Origin: REEB509 sp049314555
GTDB taxonomy: Bacteria > Pseudomonadota > Alphaproteobacteria > Caulobacterales > Aquidulcibacteraceae
Reading direction: 5' to 3'
DNA length: 64,000 nucleotides
Assembly (NCBI GenBank): GCA_049314555.1
Contig: JBMOEW010000012.1
Coordinates: forward strand, 1 to 64,000
How positions within the stretch are numbered: position 1 is the stretch's first letter; each line of letters begins with the position of its first letter. Shown in pieces: positions 52,767-61,564 of this stretch. The notes under the pieces were generated by a model that was not told where the DNA came from, did not search any database, and saw nothing but the letters and a program-made list of their open reading frames with translations. Both the position numbers and the translations under genes were made by a program.

Positions 52767-53831
52767 TTAGCCGGGCTGGCGGATCGGTGCGGGTGCCTGG
52801 GGATTGAGGTAGGGGCGCAGTTGCGACCACGGGATTGCGATCTCTTGGCCGCCATCGACTTGCGGGCCGGCAAAGCTCAATGGCGCCAGCAGCAACACCA
52901 TCGCGTTTTCCGTGACCAGCCAGTTTTGCGGCTTGGTGACGGTTTCGCGCACATCGCGTTCGCTGGGCACGAACTCGGCGGACTCCATTTGCCGGGTCAG
53001 GTCTACCAACACGCGCCGCGTTACGAAATTCTCCCAGCCGGAACCGGTGCGGAACACATCTGTGGCGGTCAGGGGCGCTCCCGCGCGCATGTTCACGGTG
53101 ACGGCGCGGAGTTCCACCGAGCCATGGGGGGCACCCAAAGGCTCGTCCAGGATTTCAAACTTGACGGAGATCAGTTCGTCACCAGCAAAGGCGATTTGGT
53201 AATTGACGGTTTCGCTAGTCTGATCTTCCAGGCGAAAGCGTGGCTCCTGGCGCACAAGTTCATTGAACCTTGCGATTGCTGGGGTTTGTTCGCCGCCGAT
53301 CTGGGGGTAGCTGATTTGGCGGGTGATGGCTGTTGGGGCCATATCGCCCAGGCCGCTGGCGGCGGCGGCTGAGGCACTGACAGCGGTGGCGCTGACGTCT
53401 TCCACGCGCCGGAAGGTGAAGCCGCCGCTTTGCTGAATGACGTTTTGAACTTCGCCGAGGCGGGCGTTCAGGCGCTGGTCCAGGCAGATGGTTTGATCTT
53501 GATCGGGGGGGCTGGCGTTGATCACGCCACAGGCAATGCGCGTGGCTTCAAGCCAACGGTCGTGTTCGGCCTCCAGGCTGCCGACGGCGCTTGGGTCTGC
53601 TGCGGTGGCCTGCGCGGTCAAGCGTTCGCGAACCTGCGTATCGAGGGCCGCCAATGCCGGGTTTTTGCAAATCACGTCCGCGCGGAAATTGCCGGAGCCG
53701 GCGCATGGGTCTGGCGCGGCGGCGGCTTGCTCGTCGCTGGTGGCTGGCGGCGTGGATGGGTTGCAGGCCGCGAGCAGCGCACCCATCACCAGGATCGCAG
53801 CGGCTGCCGCTTTCGAGGAATGTTTGATCAT
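52767..53831 (-). CDS. Lipoprotein with LprI-like and DUF3298-like regions
   Basis: A 354-residue predicted lipoprotein (LLAAC, Cys23). Residues about 35-135 resemble LprI/lysozyme-inhibitor-like domains, with paired cysteines: DPCAG, VICKNPALAALD and TRIACG, TICLDQRL. Residues about 180-350 resemble the periplasmic DUF3298/RsiV-type domain, including NYQIAFAGDELISVKFEI and FRTGSGWENFVTRRVL. ATG 53831 follows GGAG at seven bases. A role in binding lysozyme or a peptidoglycan-related ligand is an inference. It is convergent with the esterase and divergent from selO. Confidence 0.78.
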   Translation of the reverse strand: MIKHSSKAAAAAILVMGALLAACNPSTPPATSDEQAAAAPDPCAGSGNFRADVICKNPALAALDTQVRERLTAQATAADPSAVGSLEAEHDRWLEATRIACGVINASPPDQDQTICLDQRLNARLGEVQNVIQQSGGFTFRRVEDVSATAVSASAAAASGLGDMAPTAITRQISYPQIGGEQTPAIARFNELVRQEPRFRLEDQTSETVNYQIAFAGDELISVKFEILDEPLGAPHGSVELRAVTVNMRAGAPLTATDVFRTGSGWENFVTRRVLVDLTRQMESAEFVPSERDVRETVTKPQNWLVTENAMVLLLAPLSFAGPQVDGGQEIAIPWSQLRPYLNPQAPAPIRQPG

Positions 53832-53957
53832 CTGCGTCTCCGTCCCGTGCTTTGGTGGTGCTTGAGCCAGCTTCTTGCCACAGCTTGCCCTGCTGGTCAT
53901 CGGGTTGTAGCGCGCACGATCACTTCAAGCACGGCAATTTCGCGCTAGGTTGGGGAA

Positions 53958-55391
53958 ATGGCCAATTCAACACCGTATCGACCAGACCCGCTCTATGCGG
54001 CGCTTGCACCCGCGTTTGCAGATCCCGTTCAGCCGGCAGCCTTTCCAAAGCACTTGTTGCGCTGGCGGCATCAGCGGTGGGCCGAACAGGTGGGCCTTGG
54101 CGATCTTTCGGCCAGCGCCTGGGAGGACCATTTCGCGCGGTTTTTGCCGCTGCCCGGCAATCTCTCCCAGCCGCTTGCCATGCGTTACCACGGCCATCAG
54201 TTCCGCCACTACAATCCAGACATCGGCGACGGGCGCGGCTTTCTGTTTGCCCAACTGCGGGATGGGCGCGGGCGGCTGTTGGACCTTGCCACGAAGGGCT
54301 CTGGGCAAACGCCGCATTCGCGCGCCGGGGATGGTCGCCTGACGCTGAAGGGCGGGGTGCGGGAGGTTTTGGCGGCCGCTATGTTGGAGGCTCAGGGGGT
54401 CAACACCTCGAAGGCGTTTTCGCTGTTTGAGACCGGCGAAGCGCTGACCCGCGGCGATGAGCCCTCGCCGACGCGCTCCAGCGTGTTGGTGCGTCTGTCG
54501 CACAGCCACATGCGGTTTGGCACGTTTCAGCGCGCGGCTTATCTTGAGCGCCCTGACCTGATCGAGGCGCTGATCGCCCATGTTGGGCAGGCCTATTACC
54601 CACATATTCTGGATGAGCCACAGGCGGCGCAGGCTGGCGCGCTATTGCGGGCTGTGGTTGAGGCCTCGGCGCGCTTGGCGGCGCAATGGATGGCGGCGGG
54701 TTTCGTGCACGGTGTGTTGAACACTGACAACATGGTCGTGACCGGGGAAAGCTTCGACTATGGGCCATGGCGCTTTTTGCCAGCCAGCGTGCCGGGCTTC
54801 ACCGCCGCTTACTTCGATCAGACTGGGCTTTATGCCTTTGGCCGCCAGCCAGAGACGGTGGGGTGGAACCTGGCGCAGCTTGCGGGCGCGCTGGCGCTGG
54901 TGAGCGAGGAAGCGCCGCTGTTTGCCGCGCTGAAGGACTATGCGGCGCTTTACCAGCGCGCGCTGCGCGACGCGGTGTTTGCCCGGCTTGGGATTGCGGC
55001 TACCACCTTGGAGGCCGACCTTGATTTTCTGGAGGGCCTGTTTTCTTGGATGACCGAGACCGAAGTGGATTGGGGCCAGTTTTTCCACGACTGGTTTGGC
55101 GGGGCTGCCAGCGCTGCGCGCGCGATGGATGGGCGGCTTCGTTCCGTTTATTGCGGGGACAGCTTTGCTGCCGTGCGCGCCGGTTTTGAGGCCCGCGCGT
55201 CCGTTCGGCCGGAGCGCTTGGCACACGCCTATTGGCAAAGGGCGCAGCCGGCTTCGCTGGTGATCGAAGAGATGGAAGCGCTTTGGGCACCGATCGCAGA
55301 CCGCGACGATTGGAGCGCTTTCACCGCGAAGCTTGATGAAATTGAAGCAATGCGCATGGCGTTGGACCTTGGGCCGGTTGCGACCAGCTGA
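53958..55391 (+). CDS. selO: Protein adenylyltransferase SelO (YdiU family)
   Basis: A 477-residue pseudokinase-fold AMPylator. RYHGHQFRHYNPDIGDGRGFLFAQL and KGSGQTPHSRAGDGRLTLKGGVRE (partly quoted here as a general region, about residues 76-135) are the nucleotide-binding segments. HGVLNTDNMVV holds the Asn and Asp that bind metal, and DYGPWRFLP follows. In bacteria it AMPylates redox proteins under oxidative stress. Length is close to YdiU, without a C-terminal selenocysteine or cysteine motif. It is divergent from the LprI-like lipoprotein. Confidence 0.94.
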   Translation: MANSTPYRPDPLYAALAPAFADPVQPAAFPKHLLRWRHQRWAEQVGLGDLSASAWEDHFARFLPLPGNLSQPLAMRYHGHQFRHYNPDIGDGRGFLFAQLRDGRGRLLDLATKGSGQTPHSRAGDGRLTLKGGVREVLAAAMLEAQGVNTSKAFSLFETGEALTRGDEPSPTRSSVLVRLSHSHMRFGTFQRAAYLERPDLIEALIAHVGQAYYPHILDEPQAAQAGALLRAVVEASARLAAQWMAAGFVHGVLNTDNMVVTGESFDYGPWRFLPASVPGFTAAYFDQTGLYAFGRQPETVGWNLAQLAGALALVSEEAPLFAALKDYAALYQRALRDAVFARLGIAATTLEADLDFLEGLFSWMTETEVDWGQFFHDWFGGAASAARAMDGRLRSVYCGDSFAAVRAGFEARASVRPERLAHAYWQRAQPASLVIEEMEALWAPIADRDDWSAFTAKLDEIEAMRMALDLGPVATS

Positions 55392-55470
55392 CGCGATTTT
55401 GCAGGTTGTCATCGCGACGTCATGAGCCGCGCTTAGCGAAAGCTGGTGGCTCGGTTTGGAGGACTTGGGG

Positions 55471-57570
55471 ATGGCAGACGACATGGCGACGCGGGGCGCG
55501 AGCCCGCATATCCAAACGCTGATTGCCGAACGGTTTTCACGCCGGACAATCCTGGCCGGGCTTGCGGGTTTGCCTGCCCTGTCGCTGGTGGGTTGCGCGA
55601 CGTCTGCGCCCGCGGCGACGAGCGCTGGGGCGCTGCCCCTTTTTGAGCCCGTGGCTGCCACGCTTGCCGATACCGTGACTGTGCCAGCGGGCTTTCGCAC
55701 CCAGACTTTGATCAGTTGGGGCGACGCGCTGTTTGACGGGCTTGGTGCATTTAACCCCGACACCACCAACCGGGCCGACCAGGAGCGTCGGTTTGGGATG
55801 AACAACGACATGCTGGCGCTGTTTCCCCGGCGCTACTTCTTCCCCATGCCAACAGACCAGGACGGCTATCTGCTCGCGGTGAACCACGAGTATGCCGGGC
55901 CGGAGATGATGTTCCCGAACACCTTGGCGCAGCCTTCGGCCATCACGCCGGCGCAAGTGGAAACGGCGCTCGCGGCGATGGGGATTAGCGTGGTGGAAAT
56001 CACGCGAACGGGGGCTGGCGGGGATTGGTCGGTGGTGCGCTCTGCCTTTGGGGACCAGACCCACAACCGGCGGATCACGCCGTTTACGCCGGTGGTGTTT
56101 GACGGGCCGGCGGCGAGCCATCCTTGGGTGCACGCGGCAGGGCCCGCGTTCAATGCAGCCGAAGGGCTTTCGGCGGCCAGTGAGATGGTTGCGTGCGGCA
56201 CGCTGGCCAACTGTGCGGGCGGGCAGACGCCGTGGGGCACGTATCTTTCTGCGGAAGAGAACTTCAACTTCTATTTTTCAAACATTGGCGAGGAAAGCGC
56301 TGCGCTGCAGGCGGCGCGAGCGGATGTTGCGTTCCAGCGCGATGCTCGCAGTTTTGCGACACCACTGGGCACGGCTCAGACCAGACCGGTGCCTGTGCAA
56401 TACAACATGGCGACGAACCCGTACGGCCCTGCCCTTTACGGCTGGACACTTGAGGTTGATCCGTACGATCCGACCTGGGCCCCCAGAAAGCGCACCGCGC
56501 TTGGGCGGCGGAAGGGGGAATGCGCAACCACGGCTCTGGCCCGCGATGGGCGGGTGGTTGTTTATTCCGGCGACGATCAAGCCGATGAATTTGTCTATAA
56601 GTTCGTGTCCAGCGGACGGTTCAATCCTGGCGATCGGCGGGCGAACCGAGAGCTGCTGCACGAGGGGGTGTTGCATGCCGCGACGTTTGCTGCAGACGGC
56701 AGCGGCCAGTGGCTGGCGCTGACGGTGGAGGCTGCCAATGCGGCGGTGCGGGCGGCGGGCTTGCCCGATGGTGCCCTGTTTCGTGACCTCGGCGATCTGA
56801 TGGTGCGCGCGCGGGATGCTGCCCGTTTGATGGGGGCGACGCCGATGGATCGGCCTGAGGATGTGGAAGCCATTCATGATCGGTCTTGGGTGGGTCAGGG
56901 GCCGGTGTTGGTGGTGTGCACCAACAATCGGGGGCGGCGCGAAGCGCTGCCTGGCAGCCCCGACCGCGCTGGCGGCGATCCCACGATACGGCCCAATTTG
57001 GCCGGCCACATTTTGCGCCTCGATGAAGAGGGCGGCGATTGCGGGGCTGGGCGCTTTAGCTGGGATGTGTTTGCGCTCGGCGGTGACCCCGACCAGACGG
57101 ACGGTGTGGCGGTGACGCGCACCGGGGCCCGGGTCAATGTTTCCACATCGGTGGGCGATCAGGTGGTGAATTTGGGCGACCGGTTTGCCTGCCCGGATAA
57201 CGTCTGCTTCGACAGCAAGGGCCATGTGTGGATTGCCACCGACAGTTCGGACGGGGTGTTTGCCGACTGCAACGATGCGGTGCTGATCACAAGCGTTGCG
57301 GGGGACGGCCCACGGACTGTGCGTCGCTTCCTTGTGGGGCCTGTGGGGGCTGAAATCTGTGGGCCGACGCTGACGCCGGACGAGACCGCGTTCTTTGCGG
57401 CGATCCAGCACCCCGGTGAAGGTGATACGGCGGGTGTCGATTTCGCCGGCGTGCGTTGGCAGGTGCCGGGGTCGCGGCCGCCGTCTTCATTCCCCGAAGG
57501 CAACGGCGCGTGGCCGAAATCGGCGGTGGTGGTTGTGTCGCGGGTGAACGGGCGGCCGGTGACCGACTGA
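55471..57570 (+). CDS. PhoX-family (DUF839) phosphatase, Tat-exported
   Basis: A 699-residue protein. The N-terminus has SRRTILAGLAGLPALSL then VGCATS: twin arginines for Tat export and a lipobox-like Cys, so it may be a Tat lipoprotein. The body is the beta-propeller of DUF839/PhoX calcium-dependent phosphatases, with DGYLLAVNHEYAGPEMMFP, TPWGTYLSAEENFN and DNVCFDSKGHVWIATDSSDG. It should hydrolyse phosphomonoesters outside the cytoplasm. ATG 55471 follows GGAGGACTTGGGG. It is convergent with the RyR gene. No phosphate-regulatory box was identified upstream. Confidence 0.9.
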   Translation: MADDMATRGASPHIQTLIAERFSRRTILAGLAGLPALSLVGCATSAPAATSAGALPLFEPVAATLADTVTVPAGFRTQTLISWGDALFDGLGAFNPDTTNRADQERRFGMNNDMLALFPRRYFFPMPTDQDGYLLAVNHEYAGPEMMFPNTLAQPSAITPAQVETALAAMGISVVEITRTGAGGDWSVVRSAFGDQTHNRRITPFTPVVFDGPAASHPWVHAAGPAFNAAEGLSAASEMVACGTLANCAGGQTPWGTYLSAEENFNFYFSNIGEESAALQAARADVAFQRDARSFATPLGTAQTRPVPVQYNMATNPYGPALYGWTLEVDPYDPTWAPRKRTALGRRKGECATTALARDGRVVVYSGDDQADEFVYKFVSSGRFNPGDRRANRELLHEGVLHAATFAADGSGQWLALTVEAANAAVRAAGLPDGALFRDLGDLMVRARDAARLMGATPMDRPEDVEAIHDRSWVGQGPVLVVCTNNRGRREALPGSPDRAGGDPTIRPNLAGHILRLDEEGGDCGAGRFSWDVFALGGDPDQTDGVAVTRTGARVNVSTSVGDQVVNLGDRFACPDNVCFDSKGHVWIATDSSDGVFADCNDAVLITSVAGDGPRTVRRFLVGPVGAEICGPTLTPDETAFFAAIQHPGEGDTAGVDFAGVRWQVPGSRPPSSFPEGNGAWPKSAVVVVSRVNGRPVTD

Positions 57571-57583
57571 GGCGGGGCCCACC

Positions 57584-59458
57584 TCATGTCGTGCGCACAA
57601 AGCCCCATTTGGCGATCAAGCGCGCGACCTTGAGGGCCGCTTTGACCTGATCGACATCGCGGCTTTGTTCGTTGGGCGTGAGCTGGTCCCAGGGCTTCAG
57701 GTTGTTGTGCACCAAGAGTTCGTTGTCGCGCTCGCCGGCGCGCCAGCCCGAGAGCAGCCGTTCGGCCATCCAGCGGTCGTGCTCGCGCTTGGCCAGGGGC
57801 AGCCACTGGTCTTCCGGGATCGTCGGGTTCTGATCACCGCGTTCGCTGGCCAGCGCCGGTCGCCAGCCCGCATCCCAGAGCTTGATCAAGGCACTGTCTG
57901 CGCTGCCGCGGTTGGCGGCGCGATAGGTTTCGAGCACATCTGCCCAGCCTTTCGCAGCGGCCTGCAGATCCTTGATCGACATTTCTTCCCGCGTGGCGAT
58001 GCCGGCGGCGTAATGCTCTTGGGCGATGGCGGCACCGCGATCGACGTCTGCTTCCAAAAGGGTCTTGCGGGTGGCCAGCAGTTCGCGCGCGCCGAAGGCC
58101 TGAAGATAAGCGTCAAGCTCGGGGGTTGTGTCGCCTGCTGCATACTGGCGGGAGAACTCCGAGCCGCTCAATTCGTGCATATAGATGGGCACCGGCCAAA
58201 ACCGGCCAAGGTTGCAGGCGCGCAGGAGCGACAACGACAGGCGAATGTTGTCATCATCGGCACCAGTGCACACGGCAATCATGGTTGCGGGGCCGCGGTC
58301 CAGGCCGATTTCGCGCAGGTATGCCTGATCGGCAGCAGCCAACGTCCAATCGAAGTGCTTGAAGGCAATGTCTGGTGTCCAGAGGCTTGGGTGAGCAAAC
58401 GCCTGGGGATACCGGGCCCGGAATCGCAATTCACTTTGGCGGGGATCGGGGGTCACAACGGTAATGCGGGGCGGGCCAAATTGGGCCGACCAGACCGTCA
58501 TCAGCATACGAACCATGAGCGCTTCGGTGGCTGGGGAGGCCCCGAAGATCAGAAGATGGACTTGCTTGTGGTCAAGGGTTTTGGCGAGGCTCAGCCAGGT
58601 TGGCGTTTCCTTCTGAATCAAAATTCGAGCCGCGACCTCATCGAGCGAAAACGGCTTTGCGTCGATCGGCGGCTTTGCGGGTTTGCGCTTGCTTTGGGCT
58701 TTGGCTTCGTGGCGCTTTTGTTCGCGCCCACGCATTTCGCGCGCTTCCATCAGCAGCTGCGGCTGGTCCATCAGGGCATGCACCGGCAGGCCAGCGACTC
58801 CGCGCTTTTGGGCAACCAAAGACCGGACGGCGGCTTCGACGTGGAGATTGCGGGTGTCGTTTTCTTCAATGGCGACCACGTGGGCTGCGCGGTGCGCGCG
58901 GGCCTGGCGCAGGATTTCGAGGCGGGAGGCATCGCCGGCCAACACGGTGACGCCCTTGGCGCGCAGGGCGCGGGCGGTTTCTTCCATCAGGTCTGGGGCA
59001 ATGAGGCTCACCGCGTCGCCGTGGCGCACGCAATCATCCGCCAGGGACAGCGCTGGATGGGTGCTGCCGGCGATGACGATATGGCCGGTCGCGCCGTTGT
59101 TGAGCAACTGGGCCATCGACCGGCCAAGCTGTGCGGAAAAGGCCAGCAACAAGCCGACCAGCGGCACCGCAACGCCGGCAAAACGAGCGATCTGAAGTTC
59201 GAGGTTGGGGGGGGCCTGGTAGGAGCCGTCTGCGCCCAAGGCCCCAAGGGTTCGATAGACAGCCTCGCTGCCGTCGATGACGTCAATCGCTTCCTGGGGG
59301 CCGGGGCCGGCCTTGATCCAGCCGGTGTATCCTGCCCAAAGCCAAATGGCCGCCAAAATCGCCACGGCACCCCAGCGCAATGCCGGTGCGCGCTGGTGGG
59401 AAATAGCCGTGAGGCCGGCGGCCAGCTGTGCCCATAGGTTCGCTCTGCGATGTGCCAT
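57584..59458 (-). CDS. Membrane-anchored TrkA-N-like protein with C-terminal RyR domain
   Basis: A 624-residue protein. Two hydrophobic spans (about 27-44 and 92-110) flank a short outside loop. A Rossmann region then starts GHIVIAGSTHPALSLADDC (about 126-215), as in TrkA-N/RCK gating domains. A second Rossmann-like part is near 310-420. The C-terminal about 70 residues match the RyR domain: PLAKREHDRWMAERLL, then SGWRAG, NLKPWDQL and EQSRDVDQ. RyR domains are the small repeats of ryanodine receptors; in bacteria they occur with ion-channel or signalling modules. ATG 59458 is used because the earlier codon at 59509 is TTG. Ligand unknown; see findings. Confidence 0.85.
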   Translation of the reverse strand: MAHRRANLWAQLAAGLTAISHQRAPALRWGAVAILAAIWLWAGYTGWIKAGPGPQEAIDVIDGSEAVYRTLGALGADGSYQAPPNLELQIARFAGVAVPLVGLLLAFSAQLGRSMAQLLNNGATGHIVIAGSTHPALSLADDCVRHGDAVSLIAPDLMEETARALRAKGVTVLAGDASRLEILRQARAHRAAHVVAIEENDTRNLHVEAAVRSLVAQKRGVAGLPVHALMDQPQLLMEAREMRGREQKRHEAKAQSKRKPAKPPIDAKPFSLDEVAARILIQKETPTWLSLAKTLDHKQVHLLIFGASPATEALMVRMLMTVWSAQFGPPRITVVTPDPRQSELRFRARYPQAFAHPSLWTPDIAFKHFDWTLAAADQAYLREIGLDRGPATMIAVCTGADDDNIRLSLSLLRACNLGRFWPVPIYMHELSGSEFSRQYAAGDTTPELDAYLQAFGARELLATRKTLLEADVDRGAAIAQEHYAAGIATREEMSIKDLQAAAKGWADVLETYRAANRGSADSALIKLWDAGWRPALASERGDQNPTIPEDQWLPLAKREHDRWMAERLLSGWRAGERDNELLVHNNLKPWDQLTPNEQSRDVDQVKAALKVARLIAKWGFVRTT

Positions 59459-59597
59459 CGTGGCTACTCCCCTTCCCCATCCCGTCGGAAAACGAAAGCC
59501 GATCGGCAAAGCAACCGCAATGGGGAAACGATGACAAGATGAGCAAGACCTTGGGTCGAAAGGCCGGTTTTTGTGATCGTCGCGGGCTGGGCCGGGG

Positions 59598-60314
59598 CTA
59601 AGTGGGCTTTGGAGCCGCGGCGGTGACCTGTGCCGTTCGGCCGGCCGGCGTTTGGGGGCGGGCTTCCAGCCGCTTTACCGCTTCCATCATGATCACTCCG
59701 CCCAAGGCCGGGGCGATGCGCTCACCGATGGTTTCAAAGGCCATCGTGGCGCTGACCAGCGGCGACCAGCCCCACGGCGGGGCAAACATCGCGCGGGCGG
59801 TGGCGGTGGGCTGGAACATCGCCTCCGACAGGAGCTTAGACAATTGCCGGCGGGTATATGACCGACCGTGCCCAAAGGGGGTGCTGTCTACCAGCGCCCA
59901 CGCGCCGCGACGATTGGTGACCACCACGATGATCCGCCCCTCTGGGGCCATCACGCGCCAAACGTCGCGCAGGAGGCGGGCGTGGTTATCGGCTTCTTCC
60001 AAGGCGTGGAGCAGCACGACGCGATCAAACACGGCGTCAGTAAACGGCAAACGGCTGTCTTCTACCAACACCGTGGCGCTGTTGCCAGTGGCGGGCCAAC
60101 GCCTTGCGCCCTGCCCACCGGGGGCTGCCACAATCACCCGGCGCGCGCGTTCTGCAAATGGCTGCGGCAGGGCCTGCGGGAACCCAACGCACAGGACGTC
60201 GCGGCTGGCGCAGGTATTCCAGGCCGCGGTGAGACGGCGGCCAATCAGGCTGGCCGACGCCTGGCCTAAAGGCGTTGCGTAAAACTCGCACAGGGTGGTT
60301 GCGTCAAGACGCAT
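59598..60314 (-). CDS. Class I SAM-dependent methyltransferase
   Basis: A 238-residue methyltransferase of the type-11 group. The glycine-rich SAM motif appears degenerate (VLCVGFPQ), the acidic SAM-ribose region is LVEDSRLPFTDAVFDRVVLLHALEE, and PEGRIIVVV is a conserved later strand. It is divergent from gloB, with 76 bases between starts, an association common in Alphaproteobacteria. The substrate is not known. C-terminal about 30 residues are Ala/Pro-rich and likely disordered. Confidence 0.85.
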   Translation of the reverse strand: MRLDATTLCEFYATPLGQASASLIGRRLTAAWNTCASRDVLCVGFPQALPQPFAERARRVIVAAPGGQGARRWPATGNSATVLVEDSRLPFTDAVFDRVVLLHALEEADNHARLLRDVWRVMAPEGRIIVVVTNRRGAWALVDSTPFGHGRSYTRRQLSKLLSEAMFQPTATARAMFAPPWGWSPLVSATMAFETIGERIAPALGGVIMMEAVKRLEARPQTPAGRTAQVTAAAPKPT

Positions 60315-60390
60315 GGCGTTTTTGCATTTCCTGAATTCGATCGCTCAAGCAAGGTGTGGTCTGTGGGGAAATTGCGCTAAGGTTGGCCTT

Positions 60391-61116
60391 ATGATCACTA
60401 TCCACCAATTCCCCTGCCTATCCGACAATTACGGCTTCTTGGTTCACGATGCTGCGACCGGGATGTGCGCTACCATCGACACCCCGGACGCTGACGCCAT
60501 TCTTGCGGCGCTGGCGGACCGAGGCTGGCGGCTAAGCCACATCCTCAACACGCATTGGCACCCTGATCATGCGGGGGGGAATGCGGCGCTGGTGGAGGCA
60601 ACCGGTGCACGGGTGTATGGGCCACAGGAGGTGTCGCGGATCGCGGCGCTGCCTGATGTGGTGGTGGGGGCTGGCGATATTGTGGCGCTAGGGGCGCTGG
60701 AAGCGCGTGTTCTTGATGTGGGCGGGCACACGCTTGGGCATATCGCTTATGTGTTCGATGCGCACAAAGTGGCGTTCGTTGGCGACGCGGTTTTTGCGCT
60801 CGGGTGCGGGCGCCTGTTTGAGGGCACTGCAACGCAGATGTGGGATAGTTTGAACCGGATCATGGCGCTGCCGTCCGATACAACATTGTATTGCGCCCAC
60901 GAATACACCCAATCCAACGCGCGGTTTGCACTGCATGTGGATCCGCTCAACGAGGCGTTGGTGGCCCGGGCGGGCGAGATTGACGCGTTGCGTGCTGCTG
61001 GCAAGCCAACTGTGCCGATGACGCTTGCCCTGGAGTTGGCCACAAACCCCTTTCTGCGGGCGGGCAGTGCCGATCGCTTTGCGGAGCTGCGGGCGGCCAA
61101 AGACACCTTCAAATGA
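60391..61116 (+). CDS. gloB: Hydroxyacylglutathione hydrolase (glyoxalase II)
   Basis: A 241-residue metallo-beta-lactamase-fold enzyme that hydrolyses S-lactoylglutathione in methylglyoxal detoxification. The binuclear metal motif THWHPDH spans residues 54-60; GGHTLGH, VGDAVFALGCGR and YCAHEY give the other ligands. AAGG with a short spacer precedes ATG 60391. Its stop overlaps the DUF985 cupin start (ATGA). Fits the glutathione theme with gshB and frmA. Confidence 0.95.
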   Translation: MITIHQFPCLSDNYGFLVHDAATGMCATIDTPDADAILAALADRGWRLSHILNTHWHPDHAGGNAALVEATGARVYGPQEVSRIAALPDVVVGAGDIVALGALEARVLDVGGHTLGHIAYVFDAHKVAFVGDAVFALGCGRLFEGTATQMWDSLNRIMALPSDTTLYCAHEYTQSNARFALHVDPLNEALVARAGEIDALRAAGKPTVPMTLALELATNPFLRAGSADRFAELRAAKDTFK

Positions 61117-61559
61117 CAGCGATCAGTGGCGATTTGGGCGGTAAGGAGATCATCCGCCTGTTGGATTTGAAGCCGCACCCGGAGGGGGGCCACTATTGCG
61201 AGACGTTTCGCGACACAGAAGGGCCGGATGGCCGTTCGCGGGCGACGTGCATCTATTTTCTGCTGCAGGCTGGCGAGTTTAGCCATTGGCACCGGGTAGA
61301 CGCGGCGGAGGTTTGGCTTTGGCACGCGGGCGGGCCGCTTGCCCTGAGCATGAGCCCTGATGGCAGCCTTGCAACCACGCACGCCGTTCGGCTTGGGCCG
61401 GACTTGCGCGCCGGGCAGCGGCCGCAGGCGGTGGTGCCCGCGGGGGCCTGGCAGGCGGCGGAAAGCTTGGGGGCTTGGACGCTCGTGAGCTGTGTTGTGG
61501 CACCGGGATTTGCGTTTTCCGGCTTTGAGTTGGCACCACCGGACTGGCGGCCCCGGTAA
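61113..61559 (+). CDS. Cupin, DUF985 family
   Basis: A 148-residue cupin of the DUF985 group. LDLKPHPEGGHYCETFRD and SHWHRVDAAEVWLWHAGGPL carry the cupin metal/ligand residues (His and Glu), and AWTLVSCVVAPGF is the closing strand. The family is often seen next to detoxification genes, and here it is coupled to gloB by a four-base overlap. No reaction is known. Confidence 0.88.
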   Translation: MTAISGDLGGKEIIRLLDLKPHPEGGHYCETFRDTEGPDGRSRATCIYFLLQAGEFSHWHRVDAAEVWLWHAGGPLALSMSPDGSLATTHAVRLGPDLRAGQRPQAVVPAGAWQAAESLGAWTLVSCVVAPGFAFSGFELAPPDWRPR

Positions 61560-61564
61560 GCCTG

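Noticed and set aside
57665..59437. Very long plus-strand frame opposite the RyR-domain gene
   Set aside because: Antisense shadow. The minus-strand protein shows clear transmembrane, Rossmann and RyR features, and the plus-strand product has none.
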